Shown here one piece after another: positions 56,107-64,000 of a stretch of 64,000 nt of DNA; position 1 is the first letter of the stretch; each line of letters opens with the position of its first letter. The notes beneath the pieces were generated by a model. That model was not told the origin of the DNA and searched no databases. It worked only from the letters and a program-made list of their open reading frames with translations. The position numbers and the translations under genes are program-made. Source of the DNA: Paraburkholderia panacisoli (GTDB lineage Bacteria; Pseudomonadota; Gammaproteobacteria; Burkholderiales; Burkholderiaceae); the NCBI RefSeq assembly GCF_008369935.1, contig NZ_VTUZ01000022.1, forward strand, positions 92,823 through 156,822, given 5' to 3'.

Positions 56107-57713
56107 TCACGTGCTCGTTCGAGCCCCGGCCGACGCCAACTGCGGCCCCAGCGCATCGAGCAGCGGCGCGAGCAATGTCTGCCGTGGCTGCCAGCGCTGC
56201 AGCGAGGTCCTGTACAGCGGACGGCGCACCTGCGCCGAGCTGGCCGTGATCACCTGACGCGCCGTCTGATGAAACGCGAGACAGCGTTCATCCCAGTCGA
56301 GTCCGCAGTGCGCGAGCATCCGGCGCACGTTGCCTTGCAGATCGCCGACCAGTTCCTCGTAGTCGACCTCGGTCATCACGCCCTCGGGCAGCACGCTTCG
56401 CTAGTGCGCCATCAGCGCATCGTAGGCGCGATAGTAGCGACCGAGTTCACCGAGGTCGTAGCCGAACGGCACGTCGTGAAAAATCCGCGAAAAGATCGAC
56501 AGGCAGGTTTGCAACGGCGACCGGCGGCTATGGATGATGCGCGCGTTCGGCAGCGCCAGATGAATCAGCCCGACGTTGATGAAGTTGAACGGATATTTGT
56601 CGGTGAAATGGGTATGACGCGGTGCTTCGTGCGGTGCTTCGAGTCGCGCATTGCGTTGCACGTCGTGGCGCGCTTCGGGCTGTGCCAACTCTCTCGCATC
56701 GCCCTCGATTTCCGGCAGCGCGCGGCGCATTCGTTGCAGGTAGTCGGCCCCGAGCGTGCGCCATTGCGCCGCGCCGGCCTCGTGCAACGCTTCGAGACTG
56801 ATCCTCAACGGATCGCCGGGATCGCGCCGGATGCACTTCAGCAGCGCCTCGCCGAATTCCGTGCGCTCGCCCGCGCCGAACACCTGAGGGTGGCTCGCGA
56901 GAACCTGTTCGATCAACGTCGACCGGAGCGCGGCATGCCGACGATAAAAATCGGTGCCGCCGACTCATCGCCCAAGCCATGCGCCGACGCGAGCGCATCT
57001 GAAGTCAGCAGCGGCGGCAAATGCGCGAACAGGCCGAGCGATTCGGCTTCGTTATACCGCAGGCCGGCTCGCTGCAACGCGTTGCCCTTCAGAAGATGAT
57101 CGAACGAAGCATCATGGCGGCCCATTCCGGACAGCGCTTCACCATACGCGAAGTGAAGTTGTGCCTGATCGGCCTCGTCCAGCGACACGGCGTCACCGAC
57201 GAGCCGCTCCAGCGACGCGAACACCGGGTCATCGGCTGCAAGGCGCGTGGTCTGCACGAAGTTGCGGTAATACAGCGGCACGCGCGGCGCACCGTCGATC
57301 GCGAGGCGATACGCTGCATGCGCTTCGTCGAAACGGCCGAGTGCTTGCAGGCAGTTGCCCATGTTGTTGTGCGAACCGTCGGCGCCCGGCTTGCGGCGCA
57401 CCGCTTCGCGATAGGCTGCCACCGCCGGTTCGAGTTGCTGCATCTGCTCGAGCGTCCAGCCGAGTCCGTAATGCGAATCGGCATTGCACGGATCGCGCTC
57501 GATCGCCTCACGATAACGGCCGGCGGCTTCGGGAAAACGCTTCAACGCGGCAAGCGTCGCGGCGAGGCGTTCGTAATTGACGGCGTCATCGGGAGCGAGC
57601 GCGCGAGCGGCTTCGAAACATTGCAGCGCGGCTGGGATGTCGCCGCGCACGATGCTCGCATCGCCCTGTGCGCGCCATGCCGATGCGCTAGCCGGCTGGG
57701 GAGCGTGCTTCAT
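56107..57713 (-). pseudogene. TPR-sulfotransferase pseudogene (one frameshift, one amber stop)
   Basis: Reading leftwards from ATG 57713, the first part (to 56913) has TPR repeats (SYGLGWTLEQMQQLEPAVAAY-like units) and reaches the PAPS-binding motif IFIVGMPRSG. There the frame hits a stop because one base is missing: the sequence gives GRR-stop, while adding one base restores GTTLIEQVLASHPQVFGAGE. The next part (56916-56404) carries FTDKYPFNFINVGLIHLALP and ARIIHSRRSP, the sulfotransferase 3'-phosphate motif. It ends at TAG (56401-56403) exactly where a Trp is expected (AHWRSVLPEG). In the same frame, EGVMTEVDYEELVGDL then continues to 56107. Repaired, it would encode about 535 residues. No functional full-length protein is made. 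Confidence 0.85.
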
Positions 57714-58065
57714 TGACGGCTGGATGCGGGCAGACCTCGCGTCGCGCGACCCTGGCAGCGGGACTGGCGTTCTTTTTCGTCGTGCGGCAGCGCAAGCATG
57801 AGTGCGGCTTCAAAGGCAATTGTCCGAACGAAAAATAGCAAGCGCCCCCTACAGTTCGTTGTCTAATAGTTAACCAACTGTTACGGCAACGCACACCGGT
57901 AAGACGGGGGGAAGTGTCGCGCAGTGGCTGGTGGCGATGGGTTTCGGTCGCCCCGCCGAAATCGACGACGCGTACAGGCACGCGACATGCGGTAATGCGC
58001 AGACACAAATGCTGTTGAACTCGTTCGCACGCGATTTTTCTGATGCTTATATGAAGGAGAAAATC
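57714..58065. other. Intergenic region upstream of pseudogene and lipoprotein gene
   Basis: This 352-bp gap separates the divergent TPR-sulfotransferase pseudogene and the Gly/His-rich lipoprotein gene. I see no terminator, strong promoter or RNA gene; AAGGAG (58054-58059) is the ribosome site of the next gene. Confidence 0.4.
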
Positions 58066-58395
58066 GTGAGCAGGCTCGTTGCATCAATCGCTTTGATAAC
58101 CCTCGCGGCAAGTCTCACCGGATGCGCGGTCGCGCCGGGCTACGACTATGCGTACGCGCAGCCCTACTACCCTGGTTATGGCTACGCGTACGGGCCGCCC
58201 TATGTGCCGGCTTACGGGACGGTCGGCATCTGGGGCGGCTGGGGCGGTGGTCCCTGCTGCTATTACTACCACGGAGGTCACGGCGGCCATTGGCATGGGC
58301 ATGGCGGCGGTGGCTGGCACGGCGGCGGTTTTGGCGGATCGCACGGCGGCACGTGGAGCAGCGGCGGCGGCGGACATGGTGGACATGGGCATTGA
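58066..58395 (+). CDS. Gly/His/Tyr-rich small lipoprotein
   Basis: A 109-residue secreted protein with a short signal ending in a lipobox (AASLTGC) and then a region of almost only Gly, Tyr, Pro, His, Ser and Trp (PGYGYAYGPPYVPAYG, HGGHGGHWHGHGG). The His/Gly tail could bind metal ions. The start is the GTG at 58066 because AAGGAG is placed ideally 6 bases upstream; an ATG at 58051 would overlap it. No family is assigned. Confidence 0.6.
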   Translation: MSRLVASIALITLAASLTGCAVAPGYDYAYAQPYYPGYGYAYGPPYVPAYGTVGIWGGWGGGPCCYYYHGGHGGHWHGHGGGGWHGGGFGGSHGGTWSSGGGGHGGHGH

Positions 58396-58809
58396 TGCGG
58401 TCGACGCTTGATGGCTCGAGCGCAGTTGGTGCGAAGTAGCATGGGTAGGCCTCGCCGACCTGACCTCTTCAGCCCGATCAAGCGCTTTCCCACCTTGCGG
58501 TAAGATCGATGTTTTGATTCAAGCCGTCTGGCCGTCCCATGTCTTCACCTCAAACTCCCAGCCCGCGCCGCGTCTCCGTGGCGCCGATGGATGGGAGCAA
58601 CTAAAAAGGTGCAGGAAGCGGCAGGACGTGCGAGAGCGTATGTAGCACTTTGACCGTGTAGCACCAACGTAGCACGGGGCGCAGCGCAAACAGTGACGGG
58701 GTGACATGAAGGTTTCCGAACTCGGCGGCACGCAGCTGCAGAGAGGAATGACCCTTCTTGGCCCGGTTTGCGTCTGACTTGGCCCCTCTTAACGTTAGAT
58801 CCGAAAAAA
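58396..58809. other. Convergent intergenic region, no recognised gene
   Basis: A 414-bp gap between the Gly/His-rich lipoprotein (plus) and the ACT-domain gene (minus). It contains three loose copies of GTAGCAC (58642, 58658, 58669). No terminator or RNA could be identified. Confidence 0.35.
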
Positions 58810-59238
58810 CTAAACAATATTCGCCGGTGGTTGCCCGGTGACTCCATCCGTCTGCAACAGATGGAGTACATGCATCGCCGCGTCTGCTAATTCCAGGGGG
58901 ACAAAAATATGATCGTGGTAAGCGCCCGCCACCACGTTGCAGCTGATGTCGGAATTACCCAATGCAGTAGCGAATGCTGCGGTCAGGCCCACTGCCTCCA
59001 ATGCTGAATTCACGGTCAAGGTAATCCACGCGCACTTGAACAAGGTATTCAAACCGCTGATCCGCGCATCCGCCTCACTCGTCACCACAGACAAGCCCTC
59101 GGGCTCGCGGATTGACGCAACGATGACGGCAGGGTCAATTGCGTTACCGTCCTCGACCGAGGCAAACACAAACACGCCCGGGTTAAGCACTGGCTCCAAG
59201 GTTTTTAACAAGACGGCGAGATCCGAGACTGGGCTCAT
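58810..59238 (-). CDS. ACT-domain protein (DUF2241-like)
   Basis: A 142-residue protein of the ACT_7/DUF2241 type. Start MSPVSDLAVLLKTLEPVLNPG, then FVFASVEDG, a central segment with GLSVVTSEADA, and a second ACT-like unit (FKCAWITLTVNSALEAVGLT, NVVAGAYHDHIFVP) that is typical. ACT units often bind amino acids. The ATG has a perfect AGGAGG site. It is isolated, with no related metabolic gene beside it. Confidence 0.82.
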   Translation of the reverse strand: MSPVSDLAVLLKTLEPVLNPGVFVFASVEDGNAIDPAVIVASIREPEGLSVVTSEADARISGLNTLFKCAWITLTVNSALEAVGLTAAFATALGNSDISCNVVAGAYHDHIFVPLELADAAMHVLHLLQTDGVTGQPPANIV

Positions 59239-59484
59239 GTTACCTCCTGTGCAGCGTCGTTCTGCGTCATTTAAAACGCCCCCGGTTCGTGGGCCATCAG
59301 CGGATTGTCGACCAATTTGTGCGTAGCGTCGAACGACGGAAATTGGCGATCAGCTGCGGGAGCTTGACGTGAAACTGCCCAACCTGTCCCCCGATCGTCT
59401 CGCGCTATGATCCCCTCCGCAACGACGACAAAGAGAGAGGACCGTGCCAGCCCCATTCACTCAGTTCCGCAAGGTCAAGTCCAC

Positions 59485-60348
59485 ATGAATGAAAGCGAGC
59501 AACAAGTCGCCGTCGTCACCGGCGCCACCGGCGGCATCGGTCGCTGGATCGCGCTGGGGCTCGCCCGTGCCGGGCATCACGTGGTCATGATCGCCCGCGA
59601 CGCCGCGCGAGGGGACGCCGCCGCCGCGTGGATTGGGCAGCGCGTGCCGGGTTCCAGTATCGAAGTGGAGCTGGCCGATCTGAGTTCGCTGGCTGCGACG
59701 CAGCGCGCAGGCCAGGAGATAGCGGCAAGACATCCACGCGTAGCGCTGCTCGTCAACAATGCGGGCATCTTCACCGCGCGTCGGCAGGTCACGGCCGAAG
59801 GCCACGAGCGCGTGCTGGCAGTGAATCATCTTGCACCCTATGTCCTTACCCATGAACTCGAAGCCGCGTTGCGCGCAGGAGCGCCGTCACGTGTGATCAA
59901 CGTGGGCTCCTCGACCTCGGACCGCGCAAGCATCGACCCCGATGACCTCGAGCTCGTGCGGGGCTGGGGCATGGTGCGCGCCTATAGCCAGTCGAAGCTC
60001 GCGATCATGATGTCCACTTTCGCGCTGGCGCAACGCCTGCGAGGCTCTGGGGTGGTCGCTCATGTCGTACATCCCGGCGCGGTCGCCACGGACCTGATCC
60101 GGGAGAGCGGGCTGATTGGCATCGCATGGCGGCTCATGGCGCCGTTCATGCGCACCGAAGAGCAGGGCGCCGACGCGCCCCTGGACGCCGCTCTCGCGCC
60201 CAAGTGGGCCAACATCACGGGTGCCTATGTGAAGGATCGCGCGGCGGTGCGCCCGAACCGGCGTGCGCTCGATCCGGTTCTCGTCGGTAAGGTGGACGCA
60301 GCGACGCGCAAGCTTGCCCTACAGGGTCTCGAAGGCGGCCTGGAGTAA
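59485..60348 (+). CDS. SDR-family oxidoreductase (retinol-dehydrogenase-like)
   Basis: A 287-residue classical short-chain dehydrogenase. TGATGGIG binds the nucleotide, NNAGIF follows, and the catalytic Tyr/Lys pair is in RAYSQSKLAIM with Ser in VGSSTS. The ATG at 59485 gives a normal start; the frame is open 26 codons upstream. Substrate unknown. It converges with another SDR gene 15 bp away. Confidence 0.88.
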   Translation: MNESEQQVAVVTGATGGIGRWIALGLARAGHHVVMIARDAARGDAAAAWIGQRVPGSSIEVELADLSSLAATQRAGQEIAARHPRVALLVNNAGIFTARRQVTAEGHERVLAVNHLAPYVLTHELEAALRAGAPSRVINVGSSTSDRASIDPDDLELVRGWGMVRAYSQSKLAIMMSTFALAQRLRGSGVVAHVVHPGAVATDLIRESGLIGIAWRLMAPFMRTEEQGADAPLDAALAPKWANITGAYVKDRAAVRPNRRALDPVLVGKVDAATRKLALQGLEGGLE

Positions 60349-60363
60349 TGACAACCGTCGTTG

Positions 60364-61422
60364 TTAGATCGAGCTGTCTTCCGCCGTCCGCACGGAGACG
60401 CCCTTCGGCTTGCGCCGCGCCTTGCCGGTCAGCTTGGCAAGCATGCACAAGACGCTAACGTGTGCGCTCGTCGCGCGTGCCTGCGCGTCGAACGCGCCCC
60501 TGACCGGGGAGGCCTGGTCGGAGGCAGCGAACAATGTCGGGCGGTGCAGCGCCTGCGACTCCGCGTGGCCGGCCAACTGGCCCGAATAACCCAGCCTGCG
60601 GATTGCGCGGCTGACCAGGCCCGGCATGAGCCGTGAACAGATGGAAAACAGCACCGTGGTGAACGTCACCGACATCTCGCGGCGACGGGTGATCGCAGCA
60701 AGATGGATCGCCTCCGCAATAATCTCGGGTTGATAGACGGGGGACATCGGCCGTCCCATGCGTCCCATGTGAGACACGGCGTGATCGAAGAATGGCGTGT
60801 TGACGGCAGGCGGGAAGACGGTGGTGAGGAATACCTTGCTTCCTTCCTGCGACAGTTCGGCCTGGATGGACTGGTCGAAGCCGCGAATCGCGTGCTTGGC
60901 ACCCGAGTACGAAGACAGCAGCGGCATGCCATGAAAGGCGACTGCCGAGCAGACGTTGACGATCCTGCCGTGATCGCGCGGCAACATGCGTTTCAACGCG
61001 ACCCTCGTCCCGTTCGCCGTACCGAGATAGGTGACATCGGTTACGCGCCGGAATTCCTCGGCAGGGGTATCGAGAAACCGTCCATAGGTGCCGTTGCCGG
61101 CGCAATTCACCCAGACGTCGATTGCACCCAGGGCTTCTTCGATAGCGGTCGCAGCCGCTTCCAGTGCGACCGGATCCGTGACGTCTGCCTGCGCCATCGC
61201 GACAAGGGCGCCGTGACCCTCCACATCCTTGCATGCGGCCTGCAGCCCCACTTCCCCGCGGGCGATCAAACCGACGCGCCATCCGTGCCGAGCGAAGAGG
61301 CCCGCAGTGCAGCGCCCGATCCCGGATGAGCCGCCTGTAATTGCCACAACGGTTCCTCTGCGGTCCCTCGCTGAAGTGGCGGCGCGGGCGGGATCGATCG
61401 AGGCTTCGGGTTCTTGTGACAT
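60364..61422 (-). CDS. SDR-family oxidoreductase with C-terminal extension
   Basis: A 352-residue short-chain dehydrogenase. The cofactor motif is AITGGSSGIGR (about residue 30), the NCAGNG motif and catalytic SYSGAKHAIRGF are intact. After the SDR core, about 110 residues form an Arg/Lys-rich extension with a weakly hydrophobic segment, longer than a plain SDR. The ATG at 61422 was chosen because the nucleotide motif lies about 30 residues on. Substrate unknown. Confidence 0.85.
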   Translation of the reverse strand: MSQEPEASIDPARAATSARDRRGTVVAITGGSSGIGRCTAGLFARHGWRVGLIARGEVGLQAACKDVEGHGALVAMAQADVTDPVALEAAATAIEEALGAIDVWVNCAGNGTYGRFLDTPAEEFRRVTDVTYLGTANGTRVALKRMLPRDHGRIVNVCSAVAFHGMPLLSSYSGAKHAIRGFDQSIQAELSQEGSKVFLTTVFPPAVNTPFFDHAVSHMGRMGRPMSPVYQPEIIAEAIHLAAITRRREMSVTFTTVLFSICSRLMPGLVSRAIRRLGYSGQLAGHAESQALHRPTLFAASDQASPVRGAFDAQARATSAHVSVLCMLAKLTGKARRKPKGVSVRTAEDSSI

Positions 61423-61718
61423 TCGACTGTTCTCGCCGGTTGAGGTTGACTGCGTTCGAGTGAGAATCGATAAAGGGTGGCCGGGTCGTTCGCTTGCCGC
61501 GAGCGCGCGTTGCCTTCGATTTCTCGTGTCGCGACAAGGTGTGCACCAGCCAAGAAACATCGAAGCAGCAGCATAACCCGTCAAACCCGCGCTCACATGT
61601 CACAGACCACATGTCAGCCTGCGAAGCCCCTTTGCCGCGGCTGCGAAGGTCAAATAGGTGGGAGTTGCTGATTCGACCATCGCGAAGAAGCAACCGTTCA
61701 AACAAAGGTAATGCTGGG

Positions 61719-62042
61719 TCACGACATAGGGTGTAATGACCTCTTCTCCATGTCTCCAAGACGTGGATTTAGCGCGCCATTTGCGCGGGTTTTTTTCGCT
61801 GGGTTCTCCGCTGAACCAATCGCAGAGGTATAGCCGAACTCGGTGAAGAGTCGGAACATTGGGATTGACCCGCGCTTTCGCATGGACACTCGAACGTCAA
61901 CTCCGGACCAGAAAACGGACCTTCGCGCTCCGTCTTCACCCGTCGGGTCGTCGGGGAACACGGACTGCGGCGTCGCCGACTCAAGTCGATAACTAGTCTG
62001 GATCTCCATCAGCTTTTCGTTCGCAACAGTGAACGATGACAA
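61719..62042 (-). CDS. Doubtful small protein
   Basis: A 107-codon open frame with sequence that is less biased than chance frames here (for example MFRLFTEFGYTSAIGSAENP). It has no ribosome site that stands out and no recognised domain. It lies between the SDR gene and the lipoprotein pseudogene. It may be a real small gene or a remnant; I cannot tell. Confidence 0.25.
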   Translation of the reverse strand: MSSFTVANEKLMEIQTSYRLESATPQSVFPDDPTGEDGARRSVFWSGVDVRVSMRKRGSIPMFRLFTEFGYTSAIGSAENPAKKTRANGALNPRLGDMEKRSLHPMS

Positions 62043-62098
62043 ACGGATACAAACGATCGAGCGGGATGATTCAATGCTCTGGTTGGATCAGGGCGTCG

Positions 62099-62357
62099 TC
62101 AGGGCGGCAATCTGCCTGCGGTCGCACTGACGGCGAGAACTGTCTTGCCATCACTGGCAAGGTCGCATTGGTAAATGATCGGCGTATAGGCGCCGACGTC
62201 GTTCTGGAACTCGGCCATGTCGCCAATGTATGTGATGGGCCGCCCGGCTCATCGGTCCAGCGAAAGCGACTGAACTGTTGTCACCGCCACCGTGGCATCC
62301 CGCCAGCAGCATGGTCAGCAGGATCAGGTAACCGCGAAGGCGACTTTTTATTCGCAT
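62099..62357 (-). pseudogene. Small lipoprotein pseudogene with two frameshifts
   Basis: From ATG 62357, behind AGGAG, the frame gives MRIKSRLRGYLILLTMLLAG followed by CHGGG, a clear lipoprotein signal and lipobox. It then drifts into nonsense. Switching frame gives QQFSRFRWTDEPGGP, and a further switch gives ITYIGDMAEFQNDVGAY and TPIIYQCDLASDGKTVLAVS, ending in TGA at 62099. All three pieces look protein-like, so a short lipoprotein of about 85 residues seems to have lost its frame twice. The family is not known to me. Confidence 0.7.
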
Positions 62358-62745
62358 GGCCGGAACTCCTACCTGTTTCATCACAGGATAGGTCACGGCA
62401 TCGGTTCGCGAGAAGCTTGCGTGTGAACCCTGGCCATGCTGGCGGCTTCACCGACGTAGCGCGCCGCACAAAGCGACCAGGACGCCAGAAACGTAGCGCA
62501 AGAGCGCGTAGCTTTGCTCTTGCTCGAAAGCTGATCGCGAACGGACGGCGTTTCGGCACGCCGCACCTCGTGACGGCCCAACGCTTGATACCTGCCATTG
62601 AACTTCTGACGACTCGACCGGCGGCAGTGGGTTGACTTCTGCCAGCGTGGGTGGGAGCGGCAGGGTGTGTTACCGCTTTATACTCCCGTCACACGCGGCC
62701 CGGCGGCTCTGGCCGCGACATACCCGAACCAGGGGAGAGATCACC
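62358..62745. other. Intergenic region before the channel gene
   Basis: This 388-bp gap runs from the lipoprotein pseudogene start to the channel-like gene. Open frames of 60-105 codons occur on both strands but lack ribosome sites or domains. I see no RNA gene. Confidence 0.35.
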
Positions 62746-63435
62746 GTGGCCCTCCGTACGACGCGCGAAGCGCTGTCTCGCATTTTCTACCAGCGCTGTT
62801 TCTGGCTGTTTGTCGTGCTGATCACGCTCATCGGCGCGGTGTCGTTTGTCCCCCCGAGCGACAGCGGCCGCCTCATCCTGAACGTCGTAAATATGTTCCT
62901 CGTAATTGCGACCGTGGCAGCAGTCGGCCGTACGACCCTGCCGTTCGTGATCGTGCTGTTACTTGCCATTCCGGCCATGTGGTTCCAGTACCTCGGCCTG
63001 TGGCACGACGACGAGACGAGCCTTGCTATATCCTGGATGTTCAGCGCCTCACTCTACTTCATCACTGTTACGTATCTTCTCCGCTACGTTTTCCAGCCCA
63101 GGATCATGACGGCGGACAAGCTGTTTGGCGCCGCGGCGGCGTATCTGTTGATCGGTGACCTGTGGGCGTACATCTATGCAATCATCGGATTCTTCTATCC
63201 GCAGTCGTACATGATCGTCGGGCAGCCGGGCCGGCTCGTTTATGCCGACGCGCTTTACTTCAGCCTAACCGTCCTCACGAGCACAGGCTTCGGCAACATC
63301 ACGCCGCTCACGCGCCCGGCACGCGGCATGTGCATGATGGAACAGATCACCGGCAGCTTGTTCGTCGCGATCCTGATCGCCCGCCTCGCCGGCGTTTACC
63401 CTCCGCGAGAGAGCTATACCGACGACAAATCCTAG
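62746..63435 (+). CDS. Potassium channel-like six-helix protein
   Basis: A 229-residue membrane protein with about six helices and a pore loop before the last one. The filter TSTGFGNI in SLTVLTSTGFGNITPL fits the TxGFG variant of the K+ selectivity sequence. Helices lie at about 15-35, 46-64, 67-88, 95-118, 128-150 and 205-225. There are no regularly spaced Arg/Lys in helix 4, so it is not an obvious voltage sensor, and no RCK/cyclic-nucleotide domain follows. The start is the GTG at 62746 behind GGGGAGAG; the frame is open upstream. Ion specificity is inferred. Confidence 0.82.
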   Translation: MALRTTREALSRIFYQRCFWLFVVLITLIGAVSFVPPSDSGRLILNVVNMFLVIATVAAVGRTTLPFVIVLLLAIPAMWFQYLGLWHDDETSLAISWMFSASLYFITVTYLLRYVFQPRIMTADKLFGAAAAYLLIGDLWAYIYAIIGFFYPQSYMIVGQPGRLVYADALYFSLTVLTSTGFGNITPLTRPARGMCMMEQITGSLFVAILIARLAGVYPPRESYTDDKS

Positions 63436-63825
63436 GAAGTCAGGAAGCTTTGTCGTGTCTGTGTGACCGCTGGCGATATGCGTGGACTCGACGGCCAACG
63501 AGGCTGATTGAGGGGCGGTCGTACCTCGCAAGCGGCCGTCGCAAGCGCTTGGTGACGACCGACCGTTTCACGCCCTGAGGTCGTCAGTCAAGGTTTTTCA
63601 GTGGGAAGAGTTGGTTTCCAAGACTCCGGTTCGTAAGGATCGGGCAGGCCTTCCCATGTCGAAGAAGACGCCCATGCGCCCCGCCTGGCGAGTTGCCCAC
63701 CGCCGGCCAGCGTCATGGTCATAACAGGAGACCCGCCGGCCAGCGGTGGACAACTCGCGAGCGTCAAACGGAGGAACGCCACAGACCAGGAATCCAACTG
63801 CGTAACCGCGCCGATTGGAATCGGG
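63436..63825. other. Noncoding end region of an IS110-like element, with a long inverted repeat
   Basis: About 390 bp between the channel gene and the transposase stop. It holds a 25-bp inverted repeat with a 21-base spacer (63688-63712 with 63734-63758, 22 of 25 pairs). Part of this may be the 3' non-coding end of the transposable element; I could not locate the element boundary. Confidence 0.45.
63688..63758. repeat. 25-bp imperfect inverted repeat
   Basis: The arms at 63688-63712 and 63734-63758 start GCGAGTTG on the left arm and GCGAGTTG on the reverse of the right arm. They match at 22 of 25 positions around a 21-base loop. It is a strong hairpin in RNA from either strand. It lies 68-138 bp beyond the transposase stop. 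Confidence 0.75.
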
Positions 63826-64000
63826 TTACCCTGGAAGCCCGAGGTTCCTGAGGAGTGGCGAACCGCGCTTCCTCAGAGCGTTGAGATAGATGCTCTCGTC
63901 GTATCGCGTTCCGGTCTGCCAGCAGCGGTAGAGGATCCGTATCCACTTGAACGCCAATGCCCTGACGGCGGCCTGATACGAACTGCCCTTTGCTCGCTGT
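63826..64000 (-). mobile_element. IS110-like transposase, C-terminal fragment (runs off window)
   Basis: On the minus strand, 58 codons ending at TAA (63826-63828) read QAAVRALAFKWIRILYRCWQ followed by TRYDESIYLNALRKRGSPLL. This resembles the C-terminal end of transposases in the IS110/IS1111 group, in which the KWIRI(L/I)xRCW pattern is frequent. The rest lies beyond 64000. Family assignment is from memory of the pattern, so a different transposase family cannot be excluded. Confidence 0.6.

Noticed and set aside
58642..58675. Three copies of GTAGCAC, possible repeat array
   Set aside because: Copies are only 7 bases and irregularly spaced (16 and 11), with no conserved spacers, so it is not a CRISPR or iteron array.
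58750..58800. Two CTTGGCCC-type words that might be insertion-sequence ends
   Set aside because: They are direct, not inverted, and no transposase remnant or target duplication is visible nearby.
62281..62598. Arg-rich 105-codon minus-strand frame
   Set aside because: It overlaps the signal region of the lipoprotein pseudogene in another frame and has no domain or ribosome site.

Overview
The window is a GC-rich chromosomal segment that looks like a Burkholderiaceae genome, most likely Paraburkholderia or a close relative. This is inferred from gene order (alaA-hom-thrC-moeA-moaD-moaE-clpB; rpsF-priB-rpsR-rplI-dnaB; sbp-cysT-cysW-cysA-cysB), from an ArnA split into two genes, and from strong GC bias at third codon positions. 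No database search was possible. About the first 56 kb is ordinary core genome with long, intact, closely packed genes. The last 8 kb (about 56-64 kb) is looser and holds two decayed genes, isolated SDR genes and the end of a transposase.

Layout. 1-2057: 5' two thirds of clpB (minus) behind a sigma-32-type promoter. 2178-3521: an Rrf2/NsrR-type regulator and a divergent group III truncated haemoglobin, with an NsrR-like operator between them. 3613-10153 (minus): alaA, hom, thrC, moeA, moaD, moaE (alanine and threonine synthesis, molybdopterin). 10769-11143: Mth938-like protein. 11582-19049: lipid A L-Ara4N pathway (arnT, an SMR-type ArnE/F-like gene, arnB, arnC, split arnA, arnD). 19191-24247: bcp, PIN-PhoH ATPase, NlpC/P60 lipoprotein and an atypical SDR. 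24369-26005: pit and its DUF47 partner. 26122-29135: rpsF-priB-rpsR-rplI and dnaB. 29428-31315: ECF sigma and zinc-finger anti-sigma pair. 31441-36328: LysR regulator divergent from gcl-hyi-glxR (glyoxylate to glycerate). 37071-38758: Kbp-type BON-LysM protein and asparaginase. 38928-44194: cysB-type regulator and the sulfate ABC transporter operon. 44508-46955: lexA behind two SOS boxes, a small unknown protein, a DUF2939 protein and a universal stress protein. 47234-49069: NodIJ-type ABC exporter. 49213-55193: unknown protein, LysR, M20 peptidase, MHS-type MFS transporter and Tas aldo-keto reductase. 55330-56004: two small proteins. 56107-63435: TPR-sulfotransferase pseudogene, Gly/His-rich lipoprotein, ACT-domain protein, two SDRs, a lipoprotein pseudogene and a six-helix K+ channel-like protein. 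63826-64000: C-terminus of an IS110-like transposase.

I found no CRISPR array, prophage, toxin-antitoxin pair, defence island or rRNA/tRNA gene. I also found no convincing new multi-gene system. The best leads are small: the NsrR-like operator facing a truncated haemoglobin; three consecutive hairpins in the 742-bp gap after glxR; an SDR without its catalytic Tyr/Lys; two pseudogenes whose individual lesions can be read; a 25-bp inverted repeat beyond the IS110-like transposase; and an Ala/Ser/Asp repeat insert in MoeA.
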